A stretch of DNA of 64,000 nt from NCBI RefSeq assembly GCF_023156585.1, contig NZ_JALNMI010000001.1, positions 620,001 through 684,000 on the forward strand. The letters run 5' to 3'. This stretch comes from Subsaxibacter sp. CAU 1640. GTDB taxonomy: Bacteria; Bacteroidota; Bacteroidia; Flavobacteriales; Flavobacteriaceae. Made by a program: the position numbers and the translations under genes. The notes beneath the pieces were generated by a model that saw only the letters and a program-made list of their open reading frames with translations, was not told the origin of the DNA and did no database searches. Positions 25,681-33,772 of the stretch are shown here, in pieces (position 1 is the stretch's first letter; every line of letters starts with the position of its first letter).

Positions 25681-25763
25681 ATTGCCAATCTTCTCTTTCA
25701 ATTAAGTAACTAATAGACGAATTTCACTTAACTTTAGAAATTCAATTAAGATGACGATTATAA

Positions 25764-27959
25764 ATGACAAGAAAGAAAAAAAAGAAATCCAACAATAGGA
25801 TTTCAAACCTAACAAATACGATTTTAAGTATTTTAAAAAAAGATAGAAATCAATCCTTCAACTATAAACAAATTGCTGCAAAACTTCAGCTCAACGATGC
25901 TAGCAGTAGAAACCAAATCATCAAAAAACTCAACGAATTACTTGCTAAAAAGGAAATCATTGAAGTAAACCGTGGAAAGTACAAGGCTGTGGTCAATACC
26001 GAATACCATATCGGAATTCTGGATATGGCAGCTAGAGGTTCTGGTTACATCATTTGTGATGATTTTGATGAAGATGTATTCATCGCGTCCAACAATATCA
26101 ATAGAGCTTTGGATGGTGATGAAGTGGAATTTTATGTTTACAAACGACGTAAAAAAGGAAAAATTGAAGGTGAAATAACGAATGTTGTAAAGCGTGCCAA
26201 AAACGAGTATGTAGGGGTAATTCAAGTACATAAAAACTACGCTTTTGTGGTTGTTGATGGTGGAAAGATGTATAAGGACATTTTTGTTCCAAACAATAAA
26301 ATCAACAAGGCAGAAGATGGAGATAAAGTGTTGGTGTCCTTGGAATCTTGGGAAGAAAATGAAGATTCTCCAACAGGAAAAGTGATAAAAGTCCTTGGTA
26401 AACCTGGTGAACACAATACAGAAATCCACGCCATCCTGGCAGATTATGGTTTGCCTTATGAATTTCCTTATCAGGTTGAAGAGTATGCCAATGAGTTGGA
26501 TACCTCGATAACCAAAGAAGAAATAGCCAAGCGTCGTGATATGCGACATATTTTGACCTTTACCATTGACCCAAAAGATGCCAAGGACTTTGATGATGCA
26601 TTATCGTTTGAAGTTTTGGATAATGGATTGTACGAAATAGGCATCCATATTGCAGATGTCTCGCATTATCTGCAAGAAGGAACCATTCTGGATGAGGAAG
26701 CCTATTCGCGAGCAACTTCTGTGTATTTGGTGGATAGAGTAGTGCCAATGCTGCCTGAAATTCTATCAAACAATGCCTGTTCTTTAAGACCTCACGAAGA
26801 GAAATATACGTTTTCCGCAGTTTTTCAAATGAATGATAAAGCGGAAGTCAAAAATCAATGGTTTGGTAGAACTGTTACGTATAGTGATGCCCGTTTTGCC
26901 TATGAAGAGGCACAAGTAATCATTGAAACAAAAGCGAATCAAATTCCAGCCGAAATTTCACTCACAGGTAAACCTTATTTGGCTGATCAAAATGTTGCAG
27001 ATGCAATTTTAAAGATGGATGAATTAGCAAAGATTATGCGTAGTAGACGTATGAAAGAAGGTGCAATTTCATTTGATAAAGTAGAGGTAAAGTTCGATTT
27101 GGATGAACAAGCAAATCCAATTGGAGTCTTTTTCAAGACCAGTAAAGATGCCAATAAGTTGATTGAGGAATTTATGCTGCTTGCCAATAGGAAAGTTGCG
27201 GAATTCATTGGCAAACAGTCACCAAAGAAAACTTTTGTCTATCGTGTGCACGATGAACCAGATGAGAGTAAGTTGGCTGCTCTGCAAGGCGTGGTATCAA
27301 AATTTGGTTACAAATTGAATTTTAGAGACCGAAACAGTATTTCAAAATCCTTGAATGGTTTGCTTGAGGACGTCGTAGGCAAGAAGGAGCAAAACTTGGT
27401 AGATACCTTGACCATACGCAGTATGAGCAAGGCAGAATATACGACGCAAAATATTGGTCACTACGGATTGTCATTCGATTATTATAGCCACTTTACCTCG
27501 CCTATTAGGCGTTATCCAGATGTGATGGCACATCGCCTATTGCAGCATTATCTCGATGGTGGCAAATCTGCCAATGAAACTATTTACGAAGAAAAATGTG
27601 CGCATTCCAGCAATATGGAAAATTTGGCTACCAAGGCCGAAAGAGATTCCATCAAGTATATGCAAATCCGTTTTATGGAAGACCATAAAAATGAGGAGTT
27701 TTTAGGAGTGATTTCAGGTGTAACCGATTGGGGAATTTATGTGGAGATCATTTCAAATAAATGTGAAGGAATGGTGAGTGTACGTGATATGACTGATGAC
27801 CATTACCAGTTTGATGAATCGCAATATGCAATGGTTGGCAAAAAATCTGGAATGATTTATCAATTGGGAGATGAAGTCATCGTAAAAGTGAAGAATACTG
27901 ATTTGGTAAAAAAACATCTCGATTTTTATCTGGTAGGAAAACCAGAATTAGAAGTGTAA
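25764..27959 (+). CDS. rnr: Ribonuclease R (3'-5' exoribonuclease)
   Basis: Degrades structured RNA from the 3' end. Domains in order: basic N-terminus and winged helix (about 1–75; [29 protein letters not shown]), two cold-shock domains (75–230), the RNB catalytic domain with FTIDPKDAKDFDDALSFE, which carries the four Mg2+-binding aspartates, and YSHFTSPIRRYPDVMAHRLL, and an S1 domain (about 640–725; GVISGVTDWGIYVEI). The length of 731 is typical for Bacteroidota. The protein lacks the long lysine-rich C-terminal tail of E. coli RNase R and instead has lysines at the N-terminus. The gene is monocistronic or leads to the YbjQ gene 41 bases later. Confidence 0.96.
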   Translation: MTRKKKKKSNNRISNLTNTILSILKKDRNQSFNYKQIAAKLQLNDASSRNQIIKKLNELLAKKEIIEVNRGKYKAVVNTEYHIGILDMAARGSGYIICDDFDEDVFIASNNINRALDGDEVEFYVYKRRKKGKIEGEITNVVKRAKNEYVGVIQVHKNYAFVVVDGGKMYKDIFVPNNKINKAEDGDKVLVSLESWEENEDSPTGKVIKVLGKPGEHNTEIHAILADYGLPYEFPYQVEEYANELDTSITKEEIAKRRDMRHILTFTIDPKDAKDFDDALSFEVLDNGLYEIGIHIADVSHYLQEGTILDEEAYSRATSVYLVDRVVPMLPEILSNNACSLRPHEEKYTFSAVFQMNDKAEVKNQWFGRTVTYSDARFAYEEAQVIIETKANQIPAEISLTGKPYLADQNVADAILKMDELAKIMRSRRMKEGAISFDKVEVKFDLDEQANPIGVFFKTSKDANKLIEEFMLLANRKVAEFIGKQSPKKTFVYRVHDEPDESKLAALQGVVSKFGYKLNFRDRNSISKSLNGLLEDVVGKKEQNLVDTLTIRSMSKAEYTTQNIGHYGLSFDYYSHFTSPIRRYPDVMAHRLLQHYLDGGKSANETIYEEKCAHSSNMENLATKAERDSIKYMQIRFMEDHKNEEFLGVISGVTDWGIYVEIISNKCEGMVSVRDMTDDHYQFDESQYAMVGKKSGMIYQLGDEVIVKVKNTDLVKKHLDFYLVGKPELEV

Positions 27960-28000
27960 CATTTTGACGTATCAAGCACTAATCACATAAAAACAACATT

Positions 28001-28300
28001 ATGGTATTAACAACAACTAACTCAATTGAAGGTTTTAAAATCATCGAATATAAGGGATTGGTCTCGGGGACTTCTGCTGAAATGAAAACAAAATTTTCAT
28101 TCAAGACTGAAAAAAATATGAAGATGATTGAAGATATTATGAATGAAGCTAAAGAGCAAGCCCTTCAGAATATGAAGGCAAATGCTCAAAATTTAAATGC
28201 CAATGCGGTTGTTGGGATAAGTTTAGATATTGAAACTGAAGCTGGTGCTTATGTTTTCGTTTCTGTAACAGGAACAGCTGTAGTAGTGGCTCAAGGTTGA
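28001..28300 (+). CDS. YbjQ/UPF0145 family protein
   Basis: A 99-residue soluble protein with the YbjQ (DUF74) pattern: TTNSIEGFKIIEYKGLVSG at the N-terminus, a long helix (MIEDIMNEAKEQALQNMKANAQNLNANAVVGISLD), then VFVSVTGTAVVV. Members form pentameric rings; a heavy-metal-binding role has been proposed but is not proven. The helix here is rich in Met, Asn and Gln and has no Cys or His cluster, so metal binding is not supported by this sequence. It lies 41 bases after rnr and 56 before a LysE-type transporter. Confidence 0.85.
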   Translation: MVLTTTNSIEGFKIIEYKGLVSGTSAEMKTKFSFKTEKNMKMIEDIMNEAKEQALQNMKANAQNLNANAVVGISLDIETEAGAYVFVSVTGTAVVVAQG

Positions 28301-28338
28301 TGAAGTGACTATTTCCTACGTTATCCATAAAGTTTATT

Positions 28339-28346
28339 TAAATTTG
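28339..28346 (+). promoter_or_regulatory. -7 element (TAAATTTG) before the LysE-type gene
   Basis: An exact TAnnTTTG match only ten bases before the ATG at 28357, which would give a very short leader. Motif match only. Confidence 0.35.
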
Positions 28347-28356
28347 TGGAAACACA

Positions 28357-29043
28357 ATGTTTATGTTTGATGACATTCTATCAGCCATTCCCTTTGGTGT
28401 TATTTTAGCGTTTACAATTGGACCCGTTTTTTTTGTATTGCTAGAAACAAGTGCCACTAAAGGGTTTAAAAGCGCCATCATCTTCGATTTGGGCGTTATG
28501 TTGGCTGATATCTTTTTCATAGCAGTTGCTTTTTTGAGTACTAATAGGCTTCTTGAAAAGATCAAGGATGATCCTAATTTCTTGGTATTTGGAGGTGTTT
28601 TGTTGATCGCTTATGGATTTATTACATTCACTAAAACCTCAAAATCATTTCGTTCAATTGTACGTGAATATCATAAAATCGAAATACAAAAGAACTATGG
28701 CAAGCTTTTCTTGAAGGGTTTTTTATTGAATTTCATAAACATTGGTGTTCTTGCTGGTTGGCTTGGTTTTATTGTGATTGGAAATTCACTCACGGAAACA
28801 AAAGAAGGTTTGTTAGTATTCTTATCTACCATCTTGTTGACCTATTTTTTGGTGGATTTATTCAAGATAGCTGTCGCAAAAAAATTAAAAAACAAGCTTA
28901 CACCACGCAGAATCTACAAAACAAAAAAAATTATCGCTTTGGTAATTTTAGGTTTTGGGGTGTTGTTGTTGATTCAGGCTTTATTTCCAAATGAAAAACA
29001 AATGCTTAAGGATCGTATAGAAAGAATAACTCCGATGCATTAG
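28357..29043 (+). CDS. LysE family translocator
   Basis: A 228-residue inner-membrane protein with six hydrophobic segments. The N-terminal part (IPFGVILAFTIGPVFFVLLETSATKGFKSAIIFDLGVMLADIFFIAVAFL) is the LysE/RhtB signature, including the G-P-x-F-x-x-L motif in helix I and the D-x-x-F region of helix III. The family exports amino acids such as lysine, threonine and homoserine; the substrate here is unknown. Two ATGs (28357 and 28363) are possible starts. It is followed by a hairpin that belongs to the minus-strand tRNA-Cys. Confidence 0.88.
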   Translation: MFMFDDILSAIPFGVILAFTIGPVFFVLLETSATKGFKSAIIFDLGVMLADIFFIAVAFLSTNRLLEKIKDDPNFLVFGGVLLIAYGFITFTKTSKSFRSIVREYHKIEIQKNYGKLFLKGFLLNFINIGVLAGWLGFIVIGNSLTETKEGLLVFLSTILLTYFLVDLFKIAVAKKLKNKLTPRRIYKTKKIIALVILGFGVLLLIQALFPNEKQMLKDRIERITPMH

Positions 29044-29072
29044 TATATAACTATTATCTCCTAAAAATTTAC

Positions 29073-29104
29073 AATAAAAAAACCCTCAACAGGAGTTGAA
29101 GGTT
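29073..29104 (-). terminator. Terminator of tRNA-Cys
   Basis: Read on the minus strand, AACCTTCAAC and GTTGAGGGTT form a ten-position stem with one mismatch and a four-base loop, followed by a seven-base T run. It lies directly after the tRNA 3' end and may also stop the convergent LysE transcript. Confidence 0.7.
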
Positions 29105-29109
29105 AGAAG

Positions 29110-29180
29110 AGGTGTCGAGCGGATTCGAACCGCTGTAGCAGCTTTTGCAGAGCTGAGCCTAGCCACTCGGCCACGACACC
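29110..29180 (-). tRNA. tRNA-Cys (GCA)
   Basis: Acceptor stem GGTGTCG / CGACACC (29174–29180 with 29111–29117), D-arm GCC/GGC, a five-pair anticodon stem CAGCT/AGCTG enclosing loop CTGCAAA with anticodon GCA, and T-arm AGCGG-TTCGAAT-CCGCT. The discriminator base is U73, the main identity element for cysteine. The CCA end is not encoded. It is 71 bases long. Confidence 0.96.
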
Positions 29181-29215
29181 ATAATTGAGAGGCAAATGTA
29201 TGAAAAATTCAGTAT

Positions 29216-29584
29216 TTACAAGTGTTTTTTTCGCTTTTCGGTCATTTTTATCGTTACCATCTCCACATCGCCTCCTATTGGTGGGTTTAGTTTACTGATC
29301 TTCACGGTCACCTTTTGAACCTTTTTTTCTTCATTGAGAATTCGTGTGACAATACGTTTGGCGACGGTTTCCAATAGATGTGTGGGTTTTACCATTTCTT
29401 CTCGCACTATTCTGTTTAAAAAAACATAGTCAACAGTATCACTCAATAGATCTGAAATTGCAGAGGCTTGAAAATCTGCATTTACCTTCAAATCCACACG
29501 ATAATCGCTTCCAATTTTTGTTTCTTCTGTAAGACAGCCGTGATGCGCAAATACACGGATATTTTCGACTTTAATGATTCCCAA
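29216..29584 (-). CDS. folB: Dihydroneopterin aldolase
   Basis: Converts 7,8-dihydroneopterin to 6-hydroxymethyl-dihydropterin in folate synthesis. The protein has the FolB pattern IKVENIRVFAHHGCLTEETKIGSDYRVDL with the active-site Glu, a central DYVFLNRIVREEMVKPTHLLETVAKRI with the second catalytic region, and KVTVKISKLNPPIGGDVE with the conserved K-P/L-x-x-P-I. I place the start at a TTG (29584), giving 122 residues, because a TAnnTTTG element at 29601–29608 would start transcription between this TTG and the upstream in-frame GTG at 29614. The gene is divergent from glnS and shares a 64-base region with it. Confidence 0.9.
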   Translation of the reverse strand: MGIIKVENIRVFAHHGCLTEETKIGSDYRVDLKVNADFQASAISDLLSDTVDYVFLNRIVREEMVKPTHLLETVAKRIVTRILNEEKKVQKVTVKISKLNPPIGGDVEMVTIKMTEKRKKHL

Positions 29585-29600
29585 AACAATTGATTTTCCA

Positions 29601-29608
29601 CAAAAATA
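29601..29608 (-). promoter_or_regulatory. -7 element (TATTTTTG) for folB
   Basis: An exact minus-strand TAnnTTTG. Transcription would begin near 29597, leaving a leader of about 13 bases before the TTG at 29584. It lies inside the longer alternative reading frame. Confidence 0.45.
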
Positions 29609-29624
29609 GTACACTATATTTTAA

Positions 29625-29632
29625 TAACTTTG
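29625..29632 (+). promoter_or_regulatory. -7 element (TAACTTTG) for glnS
   Basis: An exact TAnnTTTG followed by C, 16 bases before the glnS ATG. The spacing matches that of other genes in the window. Confidence 0.5.
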
Positions 29633-29648
29633 CATTTTATTTTTTAAA

Positions 29649-31646
29649 ATGTCTGAAGAATCAAAATCACTCAATTTTATTGAGCATATCGTAGAGGAAG
29701 ATTTATCAAATGGAATGTCGAAAAACGACTTGCGTTTCCGTTTTCCACCTGAACCAAATGGCTATTTGCATATTGGACACACCAAAGCCATTGGCATTAG
29801 TTTTGGTTTGGGAGAAAAGTACAATGCTCCAGTCAACCTTCGATTTGACGATACCAATCCAGCTAAAGAAGAACAAGAATATGTAGATGCCATTAAGGAA
29901 GATATCTCTTGGCTTGGGTATCAATGGGCAAATGAACTCTATTCATCAGATTATTTTCAGCAATTATATGATTGGGCTGTTCAATTTATAAAAAATGGTA
30001 AAGCCTATGTAGATTCACAGTCGAGTGAAGCGATGGCAGATCAAAAGGGAACACCTACACAGCCTGGTGTGGATGGTCCTTACAGAAATAGGTCTGTTGA
30101 AGAAAACTTGGAGCTCTTTGAAAAAATGAAGAATGGTGAGTTTGCAGAAGGCGAACACGTTTTAAGGGCAAAAATTGATATGCAGCACACCAATATGTTG
30201 ATGCGAGACCCGATTATGTATCGTGTATTGAGAAAACATCACCATAGAACAGGTAATAATTGGTGCATCTATCCTATGTATGATTGGGCTCACGGTGAGA
30301 GTGATTATATCGAACAAATTTCACATAGTTTGTGTTCGCTTGAATTTAAGCCTCACAGAGAGCTTTATGATTGGTTTTTGGACCAAGTAGTCGACGCAGA
30401 TAAATTACGTCCAAAACAACGCGAATTTGCACGTCTCAATTTAAGTTATACCATTATGAGCAAACGTAAGTTGTTGAAATTGGTTGAAGATAAAATTGTG
30501 ACTGGTTGGGATGACCCAAGAATGCCTACTATTTCTGGCTTGCGTCGTCGAGGTTACACTCCCAATGCCATTAGAAAATTCGTTGAAACCATAGGTGTTG
30601 CAAAACGCGATAATGTAATTGATGTGGCTTTGTTGGAGTTTTGTATCCGAGAAGATCTGAACAAAACTGCACCTCGAGTTATGGCTGTATTGGATCCTGT
30701 AAAACTGGTCATTACAAATTATCCAGAAGGAAAAGAGGAGTGGCTTGAAGCGGAAAACAATCAAGAAGATGAAAGTGCTGGTTTTAGAAAAGTGCCATTT
30801 TCAAGGGAATTGTATATTGAAAAGGAAGACTTTAAGGAAGAAGCAGGAAGTAAATTCTTTAGGCTGAAACTTGGTGGTGAAGTAAGGTTGAAAAATGCCT
30901 ATATCATCAAAGCAGAAAATGTTGTGAAAGATGCTGATGGAAACATTACTGAAATTCATTGTACATATTCAGAAGATACGTCAAAGAAGGTCAAAGGCAC
31001 CTTGCATTGGGTTTCCATCAAACACGCTTTAAAAGCTGAAGTAAGAGAGTACGACAGATTGTTTATGGACGAAGCACCTGACGCGCATCCAGATAAAGAT
31101 TTTATGGAATTTTTGAATCCAGAATCATTGAAGGTTGTGACTGCCTATGTAGAGCCAAGTTTAAAAGATGCTTCTGTTGGTGATAGATTTCAATTTCAAA
31201 GAATAGGTTATTTTAACGTGGATAAAGATTCAACCTCTGATGCCTTGGTGTTCAATAAAACCGTTGGGTTGCGCGACTCTTGGGAAAAACAAAAGCCTGT
31301 AGAAAAACAAAACCTGAATCAACCCAAACCTCAAAACAATCAGCCGCAACGCAAGGCAATCGACATCATTCAGCAATTGGGTAAAAAATACACCAATTTA
31401 CCAGAAGAAAAGCAATTGAAAACAAAAGCTGAAATTATGGAATTGGCAAAAAATGTCAGTTACGATGAGCTTCAACCTTGGTTCAATACTGCAGCAAAGA
31501 AAGTTGGAACACGTATTGCCACGATGATAACATTGAATGTGTTATTGAATAAAGGTTTGGAAAAAAATGAAGAAGTAGAAGCTTTTATCAAAAGTGGACA
31601 GGAAGATAGCAATGAACTTTTGCAAAAGGAAGCGAATTCAATCTAA
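29649..31646 (+). CDS. glnS: Glutamine–tRNA ligase with C-terminal YqeY-like domain
   Basis: Charges tRNA-Gln with glutamine. The class I HIGH motif is at residues 41–44 (FPPEPNGYLHIGHTKA), and the KMSKS-type motif reads MSKRKL. The catalytic core and two anticodon-binding barrels run to about residue 555, where E. coli GlnRS ends. A linker rich in Asn, Gln and Lys (EKQNLNQPKPQNNQPQRK) leads to about 95 more residues (AIDIIQQLGKKYTNLPEEKQLKTKAEIMELAK ...) that resemble the YqeY/GatB tail domain, which helps bind tRNA in Deinococcus GlnRS. It is monocistronic, with its own promoter motif and a terminator. Confidence 0.95.
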   Translation: MSEESKSLNFIEHIVEEDLSNGMSKNDLRFRFPPEPNGYLHIGHTKAIGISFGLGEKYNAPVNLRFDDTNPAKEEQEYVDAIKEDISWLGYQWANELYSSDYFQQLYDWAVQFIKNGKAYVDSQSSEAMADQKGTPTQPGVDGPYRNRSVEENLELFEKMKNGEFAEGEHVLRAKIDMQHTNMLMRDPIMYRVLRKHHHRTGNNWCIYPMYDWAHGESDYIEQISHSLCSLEFKPHRELYDWFLDQVVDADKLRPKQREFARLNLSYTIMSKRKLLKLVEDKIVTGWDDPRMPTISGLRRRGYTPNAIRKFVETIGVAKRDNVIDVALLEFCIREDLNKTAPRVMAVLDPVKLVITNYPEGKEEWLEAENNQEDESAGFRKVPFSRELYIEKEDFKEEAGSKFFRLKLGGEVRLKNAYIIKAENVVKDADGNITEIHCTYSEDTSKKVKGTLHWVSIKHALKAEVREYDRLFMDEAPDAHPDKDFMEFLNPESLKVVTAYVEPSLKDASVGDRFQFQRIGYFNVDKDSTSDALVFNKTVGLRDSWEKQKPVEKQNLNQPKPQNNQPQRKAIDIIQQLGKKYTNLPEEKQLKTKAEIMELAKNVSYDELQPWFNTAAKKVGTRIATMITLNVLLNKGLEKNEEVEAFIKSGQEDSNELLQKEANSI

Positions 31647-31669
31647 ACTTTTTTCCAACATAATTTATT

Positions 31670-31702
31670 AAAACCTCAATGTGAAAGCATTGAGGTTTTT
31701 TT
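31670..31702 (+). terminator. Rho-independent terminator after glnS
   Basis: A perfect 12-pair stem (AAAACCTCAATG / CATTGAGGTTTT) with a six-base loop and a following T run. Confidence 0.88.
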
Positions 31703-31737
31703 GTACATTTAATCAACTAACTAATACATTGTAAATT

Positions 31738-32223
31738 ATGGAAATGAACTATTTGGCTATGGCTGTAGCCGCTCTCACAACCCTCGTGGTTGGATTTATT
31801 TGGTATCATCCTAAAGTATTTGGAACCGCTTGGATGCACGCCGCAGGACTCACCGAAGAAGAACTGAAAAATGGAAATATGCTCAAGATTTTTGGGTTGA
31901 CCATTGTATTATCTTTTGTGATGACTATCGTGGTTATGATGCTCACCGTTCATCAGGTTGGAGCTTATGGGATGATAGGAGGAATGCCCACTGATGAAAC
32001 ATTGCCGTCATTTCAGGTTTTTATGGATGACTATGGAACGAATTATAGAACATTTAAACACGGAACCTTTCACGGTTTTCTTGCAGGACTGTTTTTTGTA
32101 CTTCCAATTGTTGCCATTAATGGTTTATTCGAACATAGAAGTGCCAAATATATCTTTATCAACGCAGGATATTGGATTGTATCATTGATGTTGATGGGTG
32201 GCATCATTTGTGGTTGGGTTTAA
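31738..32223 (+). CDS. DUF1761 membrane protein
   Basis: A 161-residue inner-membrane protein with four hydrophobic helices. The opening AALTTLVVGFIWYHPKVFGTAWMHAAGLTEEEL is the DUF1761 signature: a helix ending in G-x-x-W-Y-x-P-x-x-F-G-x-x-W. The last half holds HGTFHGFLAGLFFVLPIVAINGLFEHRSAKYIFINAGYWI, also typical. No function is known for the family. The gene stands alone between two terminators, so it has its own transcript. A second in-frame ATG lies two codons later (31744). Confidence 0.85.
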   Translation: MEMNYLAMAVAALTTLVVGFIWYHPKVFGTAWMHAAGLTEEELKNGNMLKIFGLTIVLSFVMTIVVMMLTVHQVGAYGMIGGMPTDETLPSFQVFMDDYGTNYRTFKHGTFHGFLAGLFFVLPIVAINGLFEHRSAKYIFINAGYWIVSLMLMGGIICGWV

Positions 32224-32245
32224 AAAAATAACTACTTTTACATTG

Positions 32246-32280
32246 AAGACTGAATACATAAATTCAGTCTTTTCTTTTTT
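32246..32280 (+). terminator. Rho-independent terminator after the DUF1761 gene
   Basis: A perfect ten-pair stem (AAGACTGAAT / ATTCAGTCTT), a six-base loop and a T-rich tail (TTCTTTTTT). It ends four bases before the next gene's GTG. Confidence 0.82.
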
Positions 32281-32283
32281 AGC

Positions 32284-33438
32284 GTGATATACTTCAGGAT
32301 TTTTGATAATTTAAACGATCTTCCATCAGAATGGAACGGCTTGGTCAATCACGATATTTTTCTTCAATCGTCCTATCTAAAGGCCCTGGAACTGTCTTCA
32401 CCAAAAAATATCTCTTGGTTTTACTTGGGAATTTTCAATGATGAAAGTTTGGTAGGAGTAGCAATCGTACAGCGAGTGGAACTTTATCTCGAAGATATTT
32501 TTAGAAACTACAAAGACTCGTGTTTTAGGCAGAAAGTCAAACATTTTGTATCGAAATTTTTAAAAGGAAATATGCTTGTGGTGGGTAATCTTATGCACAC
32601 TGGACAACACGGCATCTTTTTTAATCCAGAAGTTATTACCCAATCTGAATTTTTGGAGCAGGTTTATTTGGGTTTGAAAGAATTAAAGAATTTAATTCGT
32701 GAAAAGTACAACAAGCGAATTCGAATTGTGATGTTTAAGGATTATTTTGTGGATGATAACATTCATTCTGAAACACAATTTTTCGCTGCGCACGAACTCC
32801 ACATGGTATCTGTTCAACCCAATATGATTATGGATGTTCGACCAGATTGGGACCATTTCAACAGTTATCTTTTGGATTTGAACACCAAGTATCGACAACG
32901 TTTCAAGGCGGCACGAAAGAAAGCTGCATCAATTCTAAAAGTTGAATTGGATTTAAACAAAGTTGAAGCATCTTCAGAACGACTTTACGAGCTTTATAAG
33001 ACGGTTTCGGATAATGCTAAAATCAACACTTTCATTCTGCCAAAAGGACATTTTACAGCTTTAAAAAGATGTTTAAATGAGAGATTTAAGGTGTTTGGGT
33101 ATTATCTCGATGGTGAGTTGATTGGTTTTTACACATTGATTTTGAATGATGATGTATTGGAAACCTATTTTTTGGGTTATGATGAAACATATCAGTACCA
33201 AAACCAATTGTATTTGAATATGCTATATGATATGGCTGATTTTGCAATCGAACATAAATTTTCCTCAATTGTATATGCAAGAACAGCAATGGAAATCAAA
33301 AGTTCGGTCGGTGCAAAGCCGAAGAAGATGAATGTGTATCTAAAGCATACAAATGCCTTTATGAACTATTCACTTCAAAAGATTTTTAAACTGATGAATC
33401 CTACTCAAGATTGGGAAGAACGACATCCTTTTAAGTAA
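32284..33438 (+). CDS. GNAT/FemAB-like acyltransferase-fold protein
   Basis: A 384-residue cytoplasmic protein starting with GTG. The segment NTKYRQRFKAARKKA, then SSERLYELYKTVSDNAKINTFILPKGHFTALKRCLNERFKVFGYYLDGELIGFYTLILNDDVLETYFLGYDETYQYQNQLYLNMLYDMADFAIEHKFSSIVYARTA, follows the double-GNAT pattern of FemAB-like transferases, in which a peptidoglycan or small-molecule amine is acylated from an aminoacyl-tRNA or acyl-CoA. No characterised family can be named. The start lies immediately after a terminator hairpin, so its own promoter must overlap that hairpin, or it depends on read-through; the odd spacing makes the GTG start less certain. Confidence 0.7.
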   Translation: MIYFRIFDNLNDLPSEWNGLVNHDIFLQSSYLKALELSSPKNISWFYLGIFNDESLVGVAIVQRVELYLEDIFRNYKDSCFRQKVKHFVSKFLKGNMLVVGNLMHTGQHGIFFNPEVITQSEFLEQVYLGLKELKNLIREKYNKRIRIVMFKDYFVDDNIHSETQFFAAHELHMVSVQPNMIMDVRPDWDHFNSYLLDLNTKYRQRFKAARKKAASILKVELDLNKVEASSERLYELYKTVSDNAKINTFILPKGHFTALKRCLNERFKVFGYYLDGELIGFYTLILNDDVLETYFLGYDETYQYQNQLYLNMLYDMADFAIEHKFSSIVYARTAMEIKSSVGAKPKKMNVYLKHTNAFMNYSLQKIFKLMNPTQDWEERHPFK

Positions 33439-33520
33439 AAACAGAAGCTTAAAAGTGCGTTAATTCTTTTGCGAAGAGCTTTAATTTCAGTAACTTTTTT
33501 TTCTCAAAAACATTGACATT

Positions 33521-33733
33521 ATGGAATTATCACAAAAAATACTTGCAGAAATATCTCAAATAACCAGAGATATTGAAGATAATTATCCCGAACTACAGAA
33601 GTATTTGGATGAAAATCCATTGACTCTCTCTGATGATCACAATAATTCAGAAACTTCTATGAACAATGAAGACCTTAAAGAATATTTGGAAAGTTTGAAG
33701 GAATTGGTAAGAAAATATAAAGAAGAACATTAA
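33521..33733 (+). CDS. Small acidic helical protein, unknown function
   Basis: A 70-residue soluble protein with no signal. Both ends are predicted helical (ELSQKILAEISQITRDIEDNYPELQKYL and EDLKEYLESLKELVRKYKEEH) around a polar, Asn- and Ser-rich loop. It is followed at once by a strong terminator, which supports it as a real transcribed gene. I do not recognise a family. Confidence 0.65.
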   Translation: MELSQKILAEISQITRDIEDNYPELQKYLDENPLTLSDDHNNSETSMNNEDLKEYLESLKELVRKYKEEH

Positions 33734-33759
33734 AAAAGCCCTCGTTTTCGAGGGCTTTT
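33734..33759. terminator. Bidirectional terminator between two convergent genes
   Basis: A perfect 11-pair stem (AAAAGCCCTCG / CGAGGGCTTTT) with a TTTT loop and A/T runs on both sides. It can end both the small-protein gene and the SPFH gene. Confidence 0.9.
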
Positions 33760-33772
33760 ACTTTTGATCAAC

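Noticed and set aside
25938-26549. 203-residue open frame antisense to rnr
   Set aside because: It lies wholly inside the rnr catalytic gene, is rich in Phe, Ile and Cys as expected from reversed low-GC codons, and shows no family motif.
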